Below, piece by piece: positions 25,583 through 38,044 of a stretch of 64,000 nt of DNA. Position numbers and translations under genes: made by a program. The DNA lies in contig CM056724.1 of the NCBI GenBank assembly GCA_029844215.1, positions 80,309,093 to 80,373,092 on the forward strand. The letters are read 5' to 3'. How positions within the stretch are numbered: position 1 is the stretch's first letter; every line of letters starts with the position of its first letter. The notes below the pieces were generated by a model. The model did not search any database and had not been told where the DNA came from. It was given only the letters and a program-made list of their open reading frames with translations. This DNA is from Przewalskia tangutica (taxonomy: Eukaryota; Streptophyta; Magnoliopsida; Solanales; Solanaceae).

Positions 25583-28046
25583 CTCATCACACCCTTCATG
25601 GGTGACACCTTCAGGAAAACCCAATCATCAACCCCGAACTCCAGATGCGGCGGCGATGATGCGTATGACTTATCGACTCGGTATCAAGAACCGCTCTGGA
25701 TAAGCTTCACCTTATCCATCGCACGCACCAAATCTGGTCCCACTAACTGCACCTCGCCCACATCAAACCAGCCTATCAGCGATCTGCACTTCCTCCATAC
25801 AAGGCCTCATAAGGCGTCATCTGAATACTGGAGTGGTAGCTATTATTATACGCAAACTCAACTAGAGGCAAATGATCCTCCCAGCTACCCCTGAAGTCAA
25901 TAACACAGGCTCGCAAAGATATCCTCGAGTGCGGATAGTGCGTTCAACTTTGTCCGTCATGCGTGGATGGAATGCGACTCGGGCTCACCGGCCCCTAAAC
26001 CCTTACGGAAAGACCTGCAGAAGTTAGCCGTAAATTGGGCTCCTGCATGCGATATGATCGAAATAGGGACTCCATGCGATCGGCGATCTCTCGGATGTAG
26101 AGTGCGCATAATCCTCACCGAAAAAGTCGTCCCGACGGGAAGAAAGTGGGCTGATTTAAATCGACTGTCGACGATAACCCATATAGAATCATGTCTCCTC
26201 CGAGTGCGAGGTAATCGCGTGATAAAGTCCATGTTGATTACCTCCCACTTCCGGTCGGGATCTCAATCGATGCGCAAAAACCACCGGGCCTCCGGTGCTC
26301 TACCTTCACTGCGACAACACGGGCATCGAGCTACAAACTCGCAACGCCCTCTTGAAGCCATCCCACCAATACGGATCTAAGGTCGTGGTACATCTTGGTC
26401 GACCGGATGGATAGAGTAACGCCGCCGTGTGTGCTTCCTAGAACCTGCCGCGAAGTCCCGCAATATCCGGAACACACAACACGCCTCAAACCTTAGCACC
26501 CCATGGTGCTACCTCAAAGGACCCTTCTCTCACGAAGAGCGTATCACGATGCGAATCAAAACCGGATCCTCAAATGTTGCCTCTTCACCTCGACGATAGA
26601 AGACTCGGCAACCTCTCGAACTCGAACCCCATCGCTATCGAGAATCAATCAAGCGGACACCAAGGCTCGCTAAGCGATGCAAATCGCGAACCATGCCCCT
26701 TTCTCCGTTTGCACATCGATAGGTCGCCCATCGACCTACGACTAAGGGCATACGCCACAACATTGGCCTTCCCAGGTGGTGCGATGTCGACATCATAATC
26801 CTTAAGCAACTCTAACCACCGTCTCAGCCGTAAGTTCACTCCTCTGGTGAAGATATCTTGGAGGCTCTTGTGGTGCGTATAAATATCCACATGAACCCCA
26901 TACAAATAGTGCCTCAGATCTTGGCGTGAATCACCGCGCGACTCCAAATCATGGGTGGGTAGTTCCTCGTGCTTCTTAAGCTGTCGGGATCGCTGCTATA
27001 ACCTTGCCTGCTTTGCATCAACACATCCCAACGATGCACGGCGATCACAATACACGCGACATAGCCGTGCGGACCTGCGGAAGAGTAAGAACGGGCGGTC
27101 GTCGATCCTCCTTCAAGAATCGGAAACCACGCCACACGCATCGGTCCATCGAAACTTAGCCGCCGAGTCAGCCTAGTCAATGGTGCGAGATAGAAGCAAA
27201 CTTCTACGAACCGCCGATAGTAACTGCAAGGCCCGTAAAATCGCACTGCGCCGGAGTAGTAGGTCAGGCCAACTCATCGCCTCGATCTTGGCGTATCCAC
27301 CGAATGCCATCAGCCCCGACAATATGCCCAAGAAAAGCCACCGAAGTTAACCAAAACTCACATTTGGAAAACTTGGCGTACAACTGCTGGTCCTGGAGAA
27401 CTCTCAGCACAGTCCTCAAATGCTCCGCATACTCCTGCTCTGAGCGAGAATAAACCAAGATGTCATCAATGAAAACTATCACAAACGTGTCCAAAAATGG
27501 CTTGAACACTCGGTTCATCAAATCCATGAATCTGCGAGCATTGGTCAACCCAAAAGACATGACCACGAACTCATAATGCCGTCAGGGTCGGAATGCGATC
27601 TAGGGACATCCTCCACTGACTCGCACTGATGATAGCCCGATCGCAGATCAATCTTGAGAAACATCTCGCGCTCGCAATCGGTCGAACAAATCATCAATCA
27701 CGGGAAGGGTATACGTTCTTAATGGTCACCTTGTTCGGCTACTGTAATCAACACACGTGCGCGTCCGTCCTTCTTCTTCATGAACAATACCGGCGCTCCC
27801 GGGGAGAAACACTAGGCTGATGAAGCCGCTTCTCCAAAGAAATCTCTCACCGGTCCTTCAACTCTCTCAACTCGGCGGTGCCATCTGTATGGTGAATGGA
27901 AATAAGCCGAGTGTCCGCAAAGACATCGATACAAACTCTATCTCCTCTCGGGAGGATACCCGGAGTCGTCTGAAACACGTGCAGGAACTCTCGACTCCGG
28001 AATCGGTGAAAATCGCACCGCACCTCGATATCAAACACGACGAGAT
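25583..28046 (-). pseudogene. B3: pol fragment (RT, RNase H, integrase) fused to B2 gag
   Basis: Minus strand, from the RT N-terminal side at 28046 to the integrase C-terminus at 25583. RT is at about 27264-28040: frame 27264-27566 holds MSFGLTNA, FIDDILVYSRSEQEYAEH and FLGHIVGADGIR. RNase H is at 26645-27250 (YYRRFVEVC, then HYLYGVHVDIYT). The integrase core is at 25957-26232 (MDFIT, IWVIVD). The integrase C-terminal part runs to 25583, where KGVTHEGCDEIREG-like sequence switches to gag. At 28046 it is cut by LTR H between protease and RT. Confidence 0.85.
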
Positions 28047-28633
28047 TGTCACGACCAACCGGGCCGTGGATAGTGCCTTACCGGGCACCCTCGTGATACA
28101 ACATCAGAGAAAATCGGCGGAAATAAAAACATAAACATGAAACAAGAGACATGATAAATAAGCAACCAAAAGCGGTTGCCTTACGTATATATACATAAAA
28201 ACCCGAACAATTATCCTTTTTACAAACTCGCCACAAAGATTACAGACCTCTAAGTGACAACAACTATGACGGACAGGGCCCGCCATACCACGAATGTCTG
28301 AGAACCTCTGGACTGGGTAACATGCAAAAGATAAGCCTCAAGAAACGGGGCTTCCTAACACGAATCTGTGATCCTATGGCGAGGATCCACAACCGATGTA
28401 CCTCTACTGCGGCATGAACGCGGCCAAGGAGGTCGATAACAGTACCAAGTATGTGGCGAAAAATCGTAAATGAAATAATAACTGTCTATATAAATGAGGA
28501 GAAATGTATGATAACCAATCTACAACTCATAACATAATTGCAGTCATGTCATGTCAGGGAGTCACGCCATCAAAGTCATCCCTCAGGCCCGTGGAACTCC
28601 TTCCTCACTGCCGGCAGTCTAGGTATAAATCGT

Positions 28634-28819
28634 GTGGAATACGTGTCTCGCCCATCCTGGGACTCGATAAAGAACGGTGGAATACGTGTCTCGGCCCATC
28701 CCATGGGACTCGATAAAGAATCAGGTGGAATACGTGTCTCGGCCCATCTCATGGGACTCGATAAAGAATCAGGTGGAATACGTGTCTCGGCCCATCTCAT
28801 GGGACTCGATAAAGAATCA
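28634..28819. repeat. 48-bp minisatellite, four copies, in LTR H
   Basis: Units start GTGGAATACGTGTCTCGGCC and continue CATCTCATGGGACTCGATAAAG. Copies 3 and 4 are practically identical and copy 1 is slightly shorter. The unit is homologous in reverse complement to the array at 4691-4967. Confidence 0.92.
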
Positions 28820-29385
28820 TTCATAACAAATCAGCCGGCCCTCCATCGAGAGACGCGGTAGCACAGAAATACAACACTTGCACAACAAAGGCTATCACCA
28901 CAAGCATAGGCAAGTTCAACATACAACTCAAGGAACTTTCATTTTTTTGTCAAAGTCCGGGTTTTAACCCCAAAGTTGTTATACCCCGTATTTCCAGAGT
29001 ATGTACGTGAGGGAATACGTACAAAAGTTTAGCCTTAAAAGTTAGGCTTGGACGAAAATACTTGGGAACAACTCACTAAAAGAATCGTTTTCCGACGAAA
29101 CGTTTTACACAACTCGCGTAGGATAAATTCCGGCTATGTCATTTCTAATTTTTGCGGATTTTTCCGAGAGACGAAATATTTTGGACCAACGAGAGGGCAA
29201 CACTTGTCACCCTCTAGTTGGTGGACTTGAGGCGTCCATTTGGACGAATTGGATAGCCAATTTTGTCTTGGAGTTGGTAGGATATTTTGTGTGCAAGTTG
29301 GCTAAGGTACACTTGCCCAAATCTTGACCTTACACTTGCCTTGCACTTGGCATAATCTTGGCCATTGGTTGGCCATCCCTTGACC

Positions 29386-29393
29386 TATAAATA
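29386..29393 (+). promoter_or_regulatory. LTR promoter TATA box (D 5' LTR)
   Basis: TATAAATA, followed at 29404-29421 by GATGAAGAGTTCTTCATC, which can fold with 6-bp arms where transcription would start (about 30 bp downstream). Confidence 0.65.
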
Positions 29394-30294
29394 CCCCTCT
29401 TGTGATGAAGAGTTCTTCATCCACAAAAACTTTCCAAGTCTAAAATCCTCCCCTCTCCTTTGATAGCCCTTTTCGTCCAAACACCCCCCCCCCCCCTTGG
29501 AGAAGCTTAGCCGAGGCAATCCCACTAGCCTAGTGAAATCTACCCTCCCTTGGTAGAAAAGTTGTCTTCTAGTATTGTTATAATGCCCAAAATACCTAGC
29601 CCAAATCCCTTAGTACTTAGTAGAAGTTGGGAAGAACTTCAAGGGTTCTGAGCTCTGGAGCGTCTAACTTAGGAGCTAAACCTTGCTCAGTGCGACTTTT
29701 ATCTAGGATATTATTGGGCTTACCGAGGTAAATAATCCTAACCCTCTTTTGTATTAGAAAATGCATCTTGTAGAAGTATAAATATAAGTATTGAATACTT
29801 AGAAGATTATTCTGAGAATAGAATTGAGCTGTTATCACGGTGAAGGGTTTAAAGAAGAATAATCAAATCGTACTTACTTAGAATTGTTTTCTGATGACTT
29901 GAGTAGCTCACGGTAGGGAAGTGCTTTGCCCAATTTTCCGTAGGATAGAGAACCATCCGCTTAGAACTGTTTTGAGTAGTGCGAGCGTTGATAGGCGTGT
30001 CGACTATTATAGGTTGATTCTGCGCGACATATTCAACTTGGCGGTGGTTTATTGAGAAGGTATGTGATTCTTCCTAAAGCATGATATTTTAAAATATATA
30101 TATAATGCGGTAGGCGCATACGTGTTAAGCGAATAATAACTACGGCAATGTCTTTTGACTTAAGCCTGAATAATAATTACGGCAATGTCTTTTGACTTAA
30201 GCCTGAATAATGAGAGTCTTGATGCATTTCAAAAGAATACTGAATCATTTTTAATAGAAGAGAACTAATTGGTTTTTAAACAAAAAGCTTAAGA

Positions 30295-30327
30295 GTTATA
30301 CTAGCTTTATGGGAAGTTAGGTATAAC
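30295..30327 (+). promoter_or_regulatory. Conserved inverted repeat in LTR (GTTATAC...GTATAAC)
   Basis: Seven-bp perfect arms around a 19-base loop containing CTTTATGGGAAG. The same block is found in both orientations in the LTRs of all element types, for example near 6094-6126, 36028-36062, 47285-47318 and 62330-62365. Its function is unknown; conservation suggests a cis-element. Confidence 0.5.
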
Positions 30328-31392
30328 AACTTAAGAATGATAAAAGGCAGTTTACTTATGTGTTTATAATGGACTTATATTGATTTATGAAAGAATAATA
30401 AAATGGTTTGATAAGTAGACATGATATGATGCTATGTGTGGTAGGGACTTGTAACGTTTGTATAAGAGGGTATTCTTGTTGTGCTTATGTTGTTTAACGA
30501 TAGTGTTATGTTAGTATTATATCACTCACCTCTTGACGTATTCACGGGGTTAAGTCGCCTCCGATGCGGGTAGACTCGAGCGATGCAGGACCGTGATTCG
30601 AGAATACCTCATGCGGGTCGAGGGGACCTATGCGGAGCTACGAGAGTTCGAGTTAGTGTGCGGGTTATACCTCACGCGGTCTATGTGGCGTGCGGACTAC
30701 GAGTCGGGGCGATGCCGAGGAGTAGCTACCACCGATGCGGGGTTATACCCTATGCGGGCCTATGTGAGTGGCCTATGCGGACTACTGAGTCGAGATTAGG
30801 CTTGCATAGTGATACTACGGCGATTGGCCGCCCGATCATCCGCGGCCTAGAAGACTGCTACTGACACTATTGTTGCTCTTGTTTGTGATGTGGCACTATG
30901 TGCGGTTTCCTTGGTTGTTTCATACATATTTGTAAACTGGTTTTAAAATGATATGATTTCATTTAAGTACTTCTGATTTCACATACTTAGTACTTGTATC
31001 GACCTCCTTCGGGGCTGCGTTCATGCCGCAGGTGGCAAGCAGTGCTAGATCCACATCCTTAGGATCTTTGCGTTGGTGTCGAGCTCCATCTTCTAGGAGG
31101 CTCTACTTTTGGGTATGATCTCCTGTATTGTAGATAGTTTTGTACATTCAGGGTATGGCGGCCACTGTCCCGCCATAGTTGTTTACTTCCAGAAGTGCAG
31201 TAGTCCTATTATGCAGTTGGGATGTAATCGCAAAACTATGTTTATATATATATGCGAAAAGAGCTTTTCTTGAGATAAACTGTTTCTCCTTTTAATAATA
31301 TTTCTTGTCTTGTTTAGTATTTCCGTGATTTTCTCGATGTATGGCTGCTTGGTGCGGGTAAGGCACGATCCACGGCCCGAACGGTCGTGACA

Positions 31393-31596
31393 AAAGTGGT
31401 ATCGAGCGATTAATCCTCGGAAAGTGTCTGACCGTATCTAGTAAGTCTTGATTATCGGTGTGTTGTGCACCACACCAATAATCGGGAGGTCGCAGGATAT
31501 TTAGGATTGGTTTCCATTCTTCTCATTACGAGATCGTGCCTTAGAGGCGTGTTATAAGTCGGACCCTTCTAACGTATCCCTTTTCTCAGAATGATT
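31393..31596 (+). other. Leader and primer binding site of element D
   Basis: PBS TGGTATCGAGC at 31397-31407, four bases after the LTR end, initiator-tRNA-Met type with one A missing. The leader leads to two possible gag starts, ATG at 31591 and ATG at 31597. The second gives the MPPRK start shared by other copies. Confidence 0.8.
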
Positions 31597-32880
31597 ATGC
31601 CTCCACGTAAAGCGGCCGGCCCAGAGGCAAGGCGCCGAGGAGGCGCTAGTGGGACACGTAGAGTCACGAGGGCTCGAGCCCGGTCGATACCCGAGGCGGC
31701 GAGTTCTACGACGCCGCCCGACCCGAGGTTTAGGGCGCGCGGCGGTGATGAGACCACGATTTACACCTCACCCCACACCGAGAAGATGAGATGGGTTATA
31801 GAGAGATGGCGATCTTGGCCGAGATCGTGGCGAACATGAGGCAGTGGATGCGCGGTTCGATTCGGCCCGATAGCACCGTGGTTCACCCGAGGCGGATAGT
31901 TTGAGGCTACGAGATTTCTGAGTTGTAGCCCGCGAGTTTTACTGTCGAGGCCGGAGGATGATCCGCAGGAGTTCATCCGTCGGCTCTGAGGATTATGAGA
32001 GTGATCGGGCCGGAGACCGAGTCCGTGATCTTCGGTTCACATAAGTGCGTGATACCGCGATCGATTGGTTTGATTCATGAGAGTTATCCCGGGGAGAGCA
32101 CGCGTCCCCAGCTACTTGGGATGAGTTCTCAGAGGCTTTTCTCACTCACTTCTTGCCTCCACAGATGAGGAGGGCGCGGGCTGACAGATTTTTGTTACTG
32201 AGGCAGAGAGGACGCACTGTTAGGGAGTACAATGTCGAGTTTGATTCATTGGCTCGATATGTCCAGCGTAGTAGAGCATATGGAGGATAGGTGCACCGCC
32301 ACGTCACCGGGCTAGATGATTATATGGCGAGTCTTGTGCGGGTGTTTCTCTCACCGGTATGGACATTACGAATGCGAGCTCATGCTCTTGGATGCGGCGA
32401 GCGTAGAGGCCGACGGTTGTGACGGCGAGAAGAAGACCAGGCGGCAGGTCTTTTGGTGGCTATCGTGGTGGCGGCCTCGGCGATCTAGATTTGCACCACA
32501 GCCAGCTCAGAGCACTCCTGCACCGTCCTCAGCACAACCAGGATATTCGAGGGCAGACCAGGGCCCTGAGGCTTCGACGCCCGAGCGGAGAATCGGCGAT
32601 CGACCACCCTCGGTGTGGCCGTCGGTAGATCCCACCGGGAGTTGTGGTGCTGCACGGAGCTTGTTTGATTGTAGCCAGCAGGTCACTATGCGAGGAACCG
32701 TCGACCAGGCGGCGATCTTGATGGTAGGGTCACCTACGAGTTCTTTTGTCGGGTCTTCTTCATCCCCGACAGCTACTCGCCCCGGAGGGCAAGGTGCTCA
32801 TGGACCAGCAGGTCGTGATAGAGGTCGTGGCGCGGGTCCCAATTCTAGCGGTCCTCAGAACCGCATTTATGCTTTGTCCA
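31597..32880 (+). pseudogene. gag of element D, frameshifted
   Basis: Starts MPPRKAAG at 31597. Core gag follows near 31890-32330 (RIMRVI, DWFDS, FLTHFLPPQM, then EYNVEFDSLARY). A Pro/Ser-rich linker lies near 32490-32580, and the zinc knuckle region near 32630-32700 has lost its pattern (ARSLFDCSQQ). The frame covering 32316-32942 is open for 208 codons but changes true frame inside. Not functional as written. Confidence 0.82.
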
Positions 32881-34368
32881 GCCGACAGGATCAGGAGGCC
32901 TCACCTGATGTCGTCACAGGTACCTTATCAGTTCGGGTTTGATGTGTATGCCTTGATAGATCCGGGTTCTACTGGCCCTATATATCTCCCTTATTGCTAG
33001 TAGGATAGGGATAGAGCACGAGTCCATAGACCCTTTCGAGGTAGCTACGCGATGGGTGATTCGGTGGTAGCTCGGCGGGTATATAGGGCTTGTCCGATGA
33101 CCATTTATCGTCGGACCTGGCCGACTTGATAGAGTTGGATATGATTGATTTCGACGTGATCATGGGTATGGATTGGCTAGCTTCTTGCTACGCCAATATA
33201 GACTGCAGGGAGAGAGTAGTGCGGTTCCAATTTCCTGAGGAGCCGGTTGTTGAGTGGGAGGGGAGCACGGTATCGCCGAGGGGTAGGTTTATTTCCTACC
33301 TTAAGGCTAGGAAGATGGTACGAAGAAGTACATCTACCATCTCGTCGGTGTTTGATACAGAGGTGCGGTGCGATTTTGATCGATTCGAGTCGAGAGTTCC
33401 CGCACGTGTTTCAGACGACCTCCCGGGTATCCCTCCTGAGAGGGAGATCGAGTTTTGTATAGATGTATTGCCAGACACTCGGCCTATTTCCATTCCGCCA
33501 TACAGAATGGCACCTGCCGAGTTGAGAGAGCTGAAGGACCAGCTAAGAGATTTCTTTGGAGAAAGGCTTCATCAGCCTAGTGTTTCTCCCCGGGAGCGCC
33601 AGATTGTTCGTGAAGAAGAAGGGCGACGCCTGCGCGTGTGTTGATTACATGCGGTGAACAAGGTGACCATTAAGAACAGATACCCCTTCCCGGGATTGAT
33701 GATTTGTTCGACGGTTGCAGGCGCGAGATGTTTCTCAAGATTGATCTGCGATCGGGCTATCATCAGTGCGAAGTCGAGAGGTGGATGTCCCAGAATTGCA
33801 TTCGACCGATGACGCATTATGAGTTCGTGGTCATGTCTTTTGGGTTGACCAATGCTCGCGGTATTCATGGATTTGATGAACCGAGTGTTCAAACCATTTT
33901 GGACACGTTTGTGATAGTGTTCATTGATGATATCTTGGTTTATTCTCGCCAGGCGGAGCATGCGGAGCATTTGAGGCTGTCTTGTGATTCTCCAGACCAG
34001 AAGATTATACGCCAAGTTTTCCAAATGTGAGTTTTGGTTAACCGGTGGCTTTTCTTGGGCACATTTTCGGGTGATGGCATTCAGTGGATACGGCCAAGAT
34101 CGAAGCGATCGGGACTTGGCCTAGACCTACTACTCCGGCAGAGGTTCGCGATTTACGGGCCTTGCAGTTATTATCGGCGGTTCGTAGAAGTTTGCTTCTA
34201 TCTACGCACCATTGACTAGGTGACTCGAGAAGGCAACTAAGTTTGATGGTGATGCTTGTGGCGTGGTTTTGATTCTTGAAGGAAAAGCGACGACCGCCCG
34301 TTTACTCTTCCGGAGGTCCAGCGGTTATATGTGTATTGTGATCGTCGCATCGGGTTGGGATGTGTGTT
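32881..34368 (+). pseudogene. Protease, RT and start of RNase H of element D, interrupted by E
   Basis: The protease loop ALIDPGST is at 32951-32975, followed by a frameshift. DVIMGMDWLASCYANIDC lies within 33090-33644 (184 codons), which also covers the PR-RT linker and the RT start (PYRMAPAELRELKDQL). The RT core at 33704-34030 has FLKIDLRSGYHQ, FVVMSFGLTNA and FIDDILVYS. RNase H begins near 34250 and is cut at 34368 within the ...LGCVLMQ... stretch by element E. RNase H resumes at 44065. Confidence 0.88.
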
Positions 34369-37300
34369 TGTTATACCGTATTTCCAGTATATGCGTGGGG
34401 CGTGCGTAGAAAAGTTTGTGCCTTAAAATGCAAGGGCGAAAATTATTTGTTCACAACACCCGATTAAGTCGTTTTTAACGAAACGTTTTCACAGCGTACG
34501 TTGGGTAAATTCCGGCTATGTCATTTATATTTTTGCGGATTTGTCCGAGAGACGTAACTTTTTTGGACCAATGGGAGGGTGACTCTTGTCACCCTCATTG
34601 ACTGAAAGAGGGTGGTTGGCCTTGGCCGATTGGTTCACGTTTTTGTGCCTTGTTTTGTGCCTTGTTTTGTGCAATTTTTTTTGGCTTTTTTTTTGGAGTA
34701 GGGAATAGTGGGCACTTGGGCAAATCTTGTCCATACACTTTCCCCCCACATTGGTTGATCTTTGGCCTTGGTTTACCTATAAATACCCTCCCTTTGATGA
34801 GTTTTCTTCATCCACTCCTCACTCCTCAAGTCTTGAAAGCCCTCCTTTTGGTGAGGCCCCCTGTGGCCGAGAGTAGCGCCCCCGCCCCCCCCTCCTTGTG
34901 GTGTGGCCGAGACCCACCCCCCTTCCTTTAGGGTTAAACCGTGGGGGTACCCCCCCCCCCCCTTGCCTTGTTGTTCTCGTAGAATACACCCCCCCTCTTG
35001 GTAGAAATACTCTCCATAGTATTGTTACTATACCCAAATTACCTTAGCCGTATACCTTGTAGTATTCCAAAGATACCTCTATCGTAGAGCAAATACTACC
35101 TTTGTCCTTTTAATCTCAAACCGAAACCCTAAGGAAATCTTCATAGTTGGTTGAAGTATTTAAGTAGAAGTTGGTTAGAACTTCTAAGGGTTGTTTGAGC
35201 GGATTGGAGCGCACGGAGTAGAGCTAAACCTTGCTCGGGATCGACATTATAACTTGGATAATTTTGGGCTTATCGAGGTAATTATCTTGTCCCCTATTGT
35301 AATTGGAAATTACATGTTGTTAGAATATATAGTTGAAGTATACTATATAGAGCTGAACGTAGTTATCGCAATGTCTTTTGACTTAAGCACGAATATTAAG
35401 AAACCTTTTCGAAAGAAGAGTCTTGAATAATTACATAGGTGTATTCTGATGAGACTTGTGTAGCTTTACGTGAGATAGAATTGTGCACGTCGGATTAGGC
35501 GTATAACCCCTGGTTGGCTTGGTAGCGGCCCGATAGAGGAGGAGATTTACGCCATGCGGGAGAGTCTTGCCGAATTTTCTGTAGAATGTTCTACGAAGAG
35601 ATCTAGATGTTAATAAGCGCCTTGTGGCCTTATAGGTTGAAGTACTACGTGTGGCGCGATCTACTTGGCTTAAGGAGTAGCCGACGGTTGGAAGTACTTG
35701 GAGCGTTTTGCTATTAGTCGATACTCGTCGCGAGGTATGTGAACCTCTTCCTATCTCTTCTAGCATGATATATGTGTAACTATGTAATGCGGTGAGCGTC
35801 TGGTGTTAAATGTATTTGATTGGTCTAAAACATAAAGTGTTATAACGGCTTTATGGGAAGTTGGTTATAACAGCTTTATGTAGGTAAGAAAATACTTGTG
35901 GTTTTTAAAAGGTAACTGATTTGAACTATAACTGGCGGGTTATGTGATAATAAAGAACCTGAAGTATTTCAAAAGATTTTTGAAGCATTTTGAAAGAAGA
36001 GTAATACTTGGTTTTTGAAAACTTAAGAGTTATACTAGCTTTATGGGAAGTTAGGTATAACGGCTTAAGAATGTTTTACTGATTTCGGAAATCAGAATGT
36101 GTATCGACAAACCACTGCAGCGTTAATAAAAGGAAATGTTTTGACAGATTAAGTATTATTAAAACCAGTAGGAACTTTCATCTGCATAGAAGCTAAGATG
36201 AGACAAAATGATATTTCCTAGGTCATGGCTGCTGTAATAAGATTGTTATAAACAAGAATATCCTACTCACACATAAGGCTTATGTTTCTCAGATGGTTTA
36301 AAAGAGAATTATATTCTTAAATGAATAAGGCTAGGAACTACGAAACCTTTCTAAAATAAGAAACGTGAACATTTGAAATTTGGCAAACTTGGACGTTTGA
36401 AAAAGAATGTTGTTACTTGGTTTTACAAAGAGAAGTGTTTGATTTACTTCAAAAGATAATCACTCTATTGTTATATACTACGGGTATTGTGTGACTTTTG
36501 TGAAAGTAACATATCTTTAAAGAGTTATTGTATAAAGTACTTTGGGGATAAAAACCCGATCTCGTTAATCATATAGTAGAAAGTACCTTATGTGTGAATA
36601 ACTTGATTGTATTGGTTTGTGATAGTCTTGTAATACCTTCGTGTTGATTTTATAAGTAATCATATTAGGATGCTACGTGTGTTAGTATTCTGTGATGTTT
36701 GTGTAAAGGGTTTTCCTTGATTGTGCTTATGTTGTTTAAGCGATAAACCGTTATGTTGGTATTATACCACTCACCGTGTTTCCGGGTTAAGCGCCTCCGA
36801 TGCGGGGTAGACTTCGTGATGCAGGACCATGATTCGAGAATACCTGCATGCGGGTCCCGGGGCCTATGCGAGCTACGAGTTCGAGTTAGTGTGCGGCCTT
36901 TATGGTCATGCGGTCTATGTGACCATGCGGTGCGAGTCGGGGCGATGCCGGAGTAGCTACCTCGATGCGGTTATACCTCATGCGGGCCTATGAGATTGGC
37001 CTATGCGGAGCTGCGGGAGTTCAGGGCTGACGCGCACATTTGATATTGCGAGCGGCGACCAGCTTTGATCATGTGACGGTGCAGACAGATATCATGATCT
37101 GATTTATGACCTTTTATCTCGTGGTGTTAGTAGTCGGCTATGCCTTCGCATTTACCTGCATTGTTTTATTTGGACACGTGGGACTGCTGTTCATGTGTAT
37201 TCCTTGGTGCTTTTCTATCATTATTGGCGGTGAGGAAGGTATTCCACGGGCATGATTGATGTTGTGGGCGTGAGACCCATTGTTATATTGGAGTGATGAC

Positions 37301-37849
37301 TTTGAGGGCGTGAGTCCCTGACTAGACATGACTGCTTATTTATTGTGAACTATAGTTTGGTTATCATACATGTCTCCTGCTTTCTATAGACTACTATGAT
37401 TTCATTTACGATCTTCATGTTTCACATACTTGGTACTGTTATCGACCTCCTCGGGGCTGCGTTCATGCCGCAGTAAAGGTACACGATCGTTGATCCTCGC
37501 TCTTAGGGTCACGGTCGGCGTTTGGGAAGCTCGTTCCTCGGAGGCTTATCTTGGTATAGTCCGCTGATTGTAGGTGCTTACATTGAGGGTATGGCGGCCT
37601 GTCCGTCGTTGTTGTCATATCATTCTTAAGTGCAGTAATGCGTATGGGCGAGTGGTAGAAAGGGATGTAACTGTTCAAATTGTTATTTATATATACTGAC
37701 GGTAACCGTTTTTGGTTAGCTTGTCTTCTTATTTCACTGTCTTATTACATTGGTTTCATGTATTGTCTTTATGTTCCGCTGATTACTCTGATGTTGTATC
37801 ACTAGGGTGCCCGGGGTAAGGCACGATCACGGCCCCGAACGGTCGTGGC
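34369..37849 (+). repeat. 5' LTR of element E
   Basis: 3481 bp. Has a TATA box at 34778-34785 and a 12-base C run near 34950. The middle (36750-37060) resembles the ATGCGG-rich segment of type B LTRs rather than the minisatellites of C, F, J and I. Confidence 0.9.
34778..34785 (+). promoter_or_regulatory. LTR promoter TATA box (E 5' LTR)
   Basis: TATAAATA with a downstream GATGA...TCATC inverted repeat at about 34796-34813. Confidence 0.6.
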
Positions 37850-38044
37850 GAAGTGGTATCGAGCGATTAATCCTCGGAAAGTGTCTAGCATCGTATCCGA
37901 TGCAGTCTTGATTATCGGTGTTGTGCACCACACCAATGTCGGAGGCTATAGGATATTTAGGATTGGTTTCTATTCTTGTCACTCGAGATCGTGCCTTAGA
38001 AGCGTGTTGTAAGTTGGACCTCTCACGTATTTCTTTCCACCGTT
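37850..38044 (+). other. Leader and primer binding site of element E
   Basis: PBS TGGTATCGAGC at 37854-37864. The LTR edge is slightly corrupted (GTGGCG for GTGACA). The leader matches that of D and F up to the gag ATG at 38045. Confidence 0.75.

Larger units (their letters stand above)
28977..31392 (+). repeat. 5' LTR of element D
   Basis: 2416 bp, TGTTATACCCCG to CGTGACA. TATA box at 29386-29393. Contains degenerate GC-rich tandem sequence with ATGCGG...GGGTTATACC motifs at about 30560-30790. Confidence 0.92.

Noticed and set aside
28634..28819. CRISPR-like array of regular repeats
   Set aside because: Units are contiguous with no unique spacers, inside a plant LTR; it is a minisatellite.
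28538..28861. Repeat protein encoded by the 48-bp array
   Set aside because: 48 is a multiple of 3, so any frame through it stays open. There is no start context, and the homologous array in J has unit lengths that break the frame.
32316..32942. 208-codon open frame as a novel plant gene
   Set aside because: It lies inside gag of element D, between the gag core and protease; its second half reads as the family's gag linker, and its start is a frame artefact.
34940..34985. Long C runs as a functional G-quadruplex or regulatory tract
   Set aside because: Run lengths differ between otherwise equal LTR copies (for example 41118-41124), which is more easily explained by homopolymer length error.
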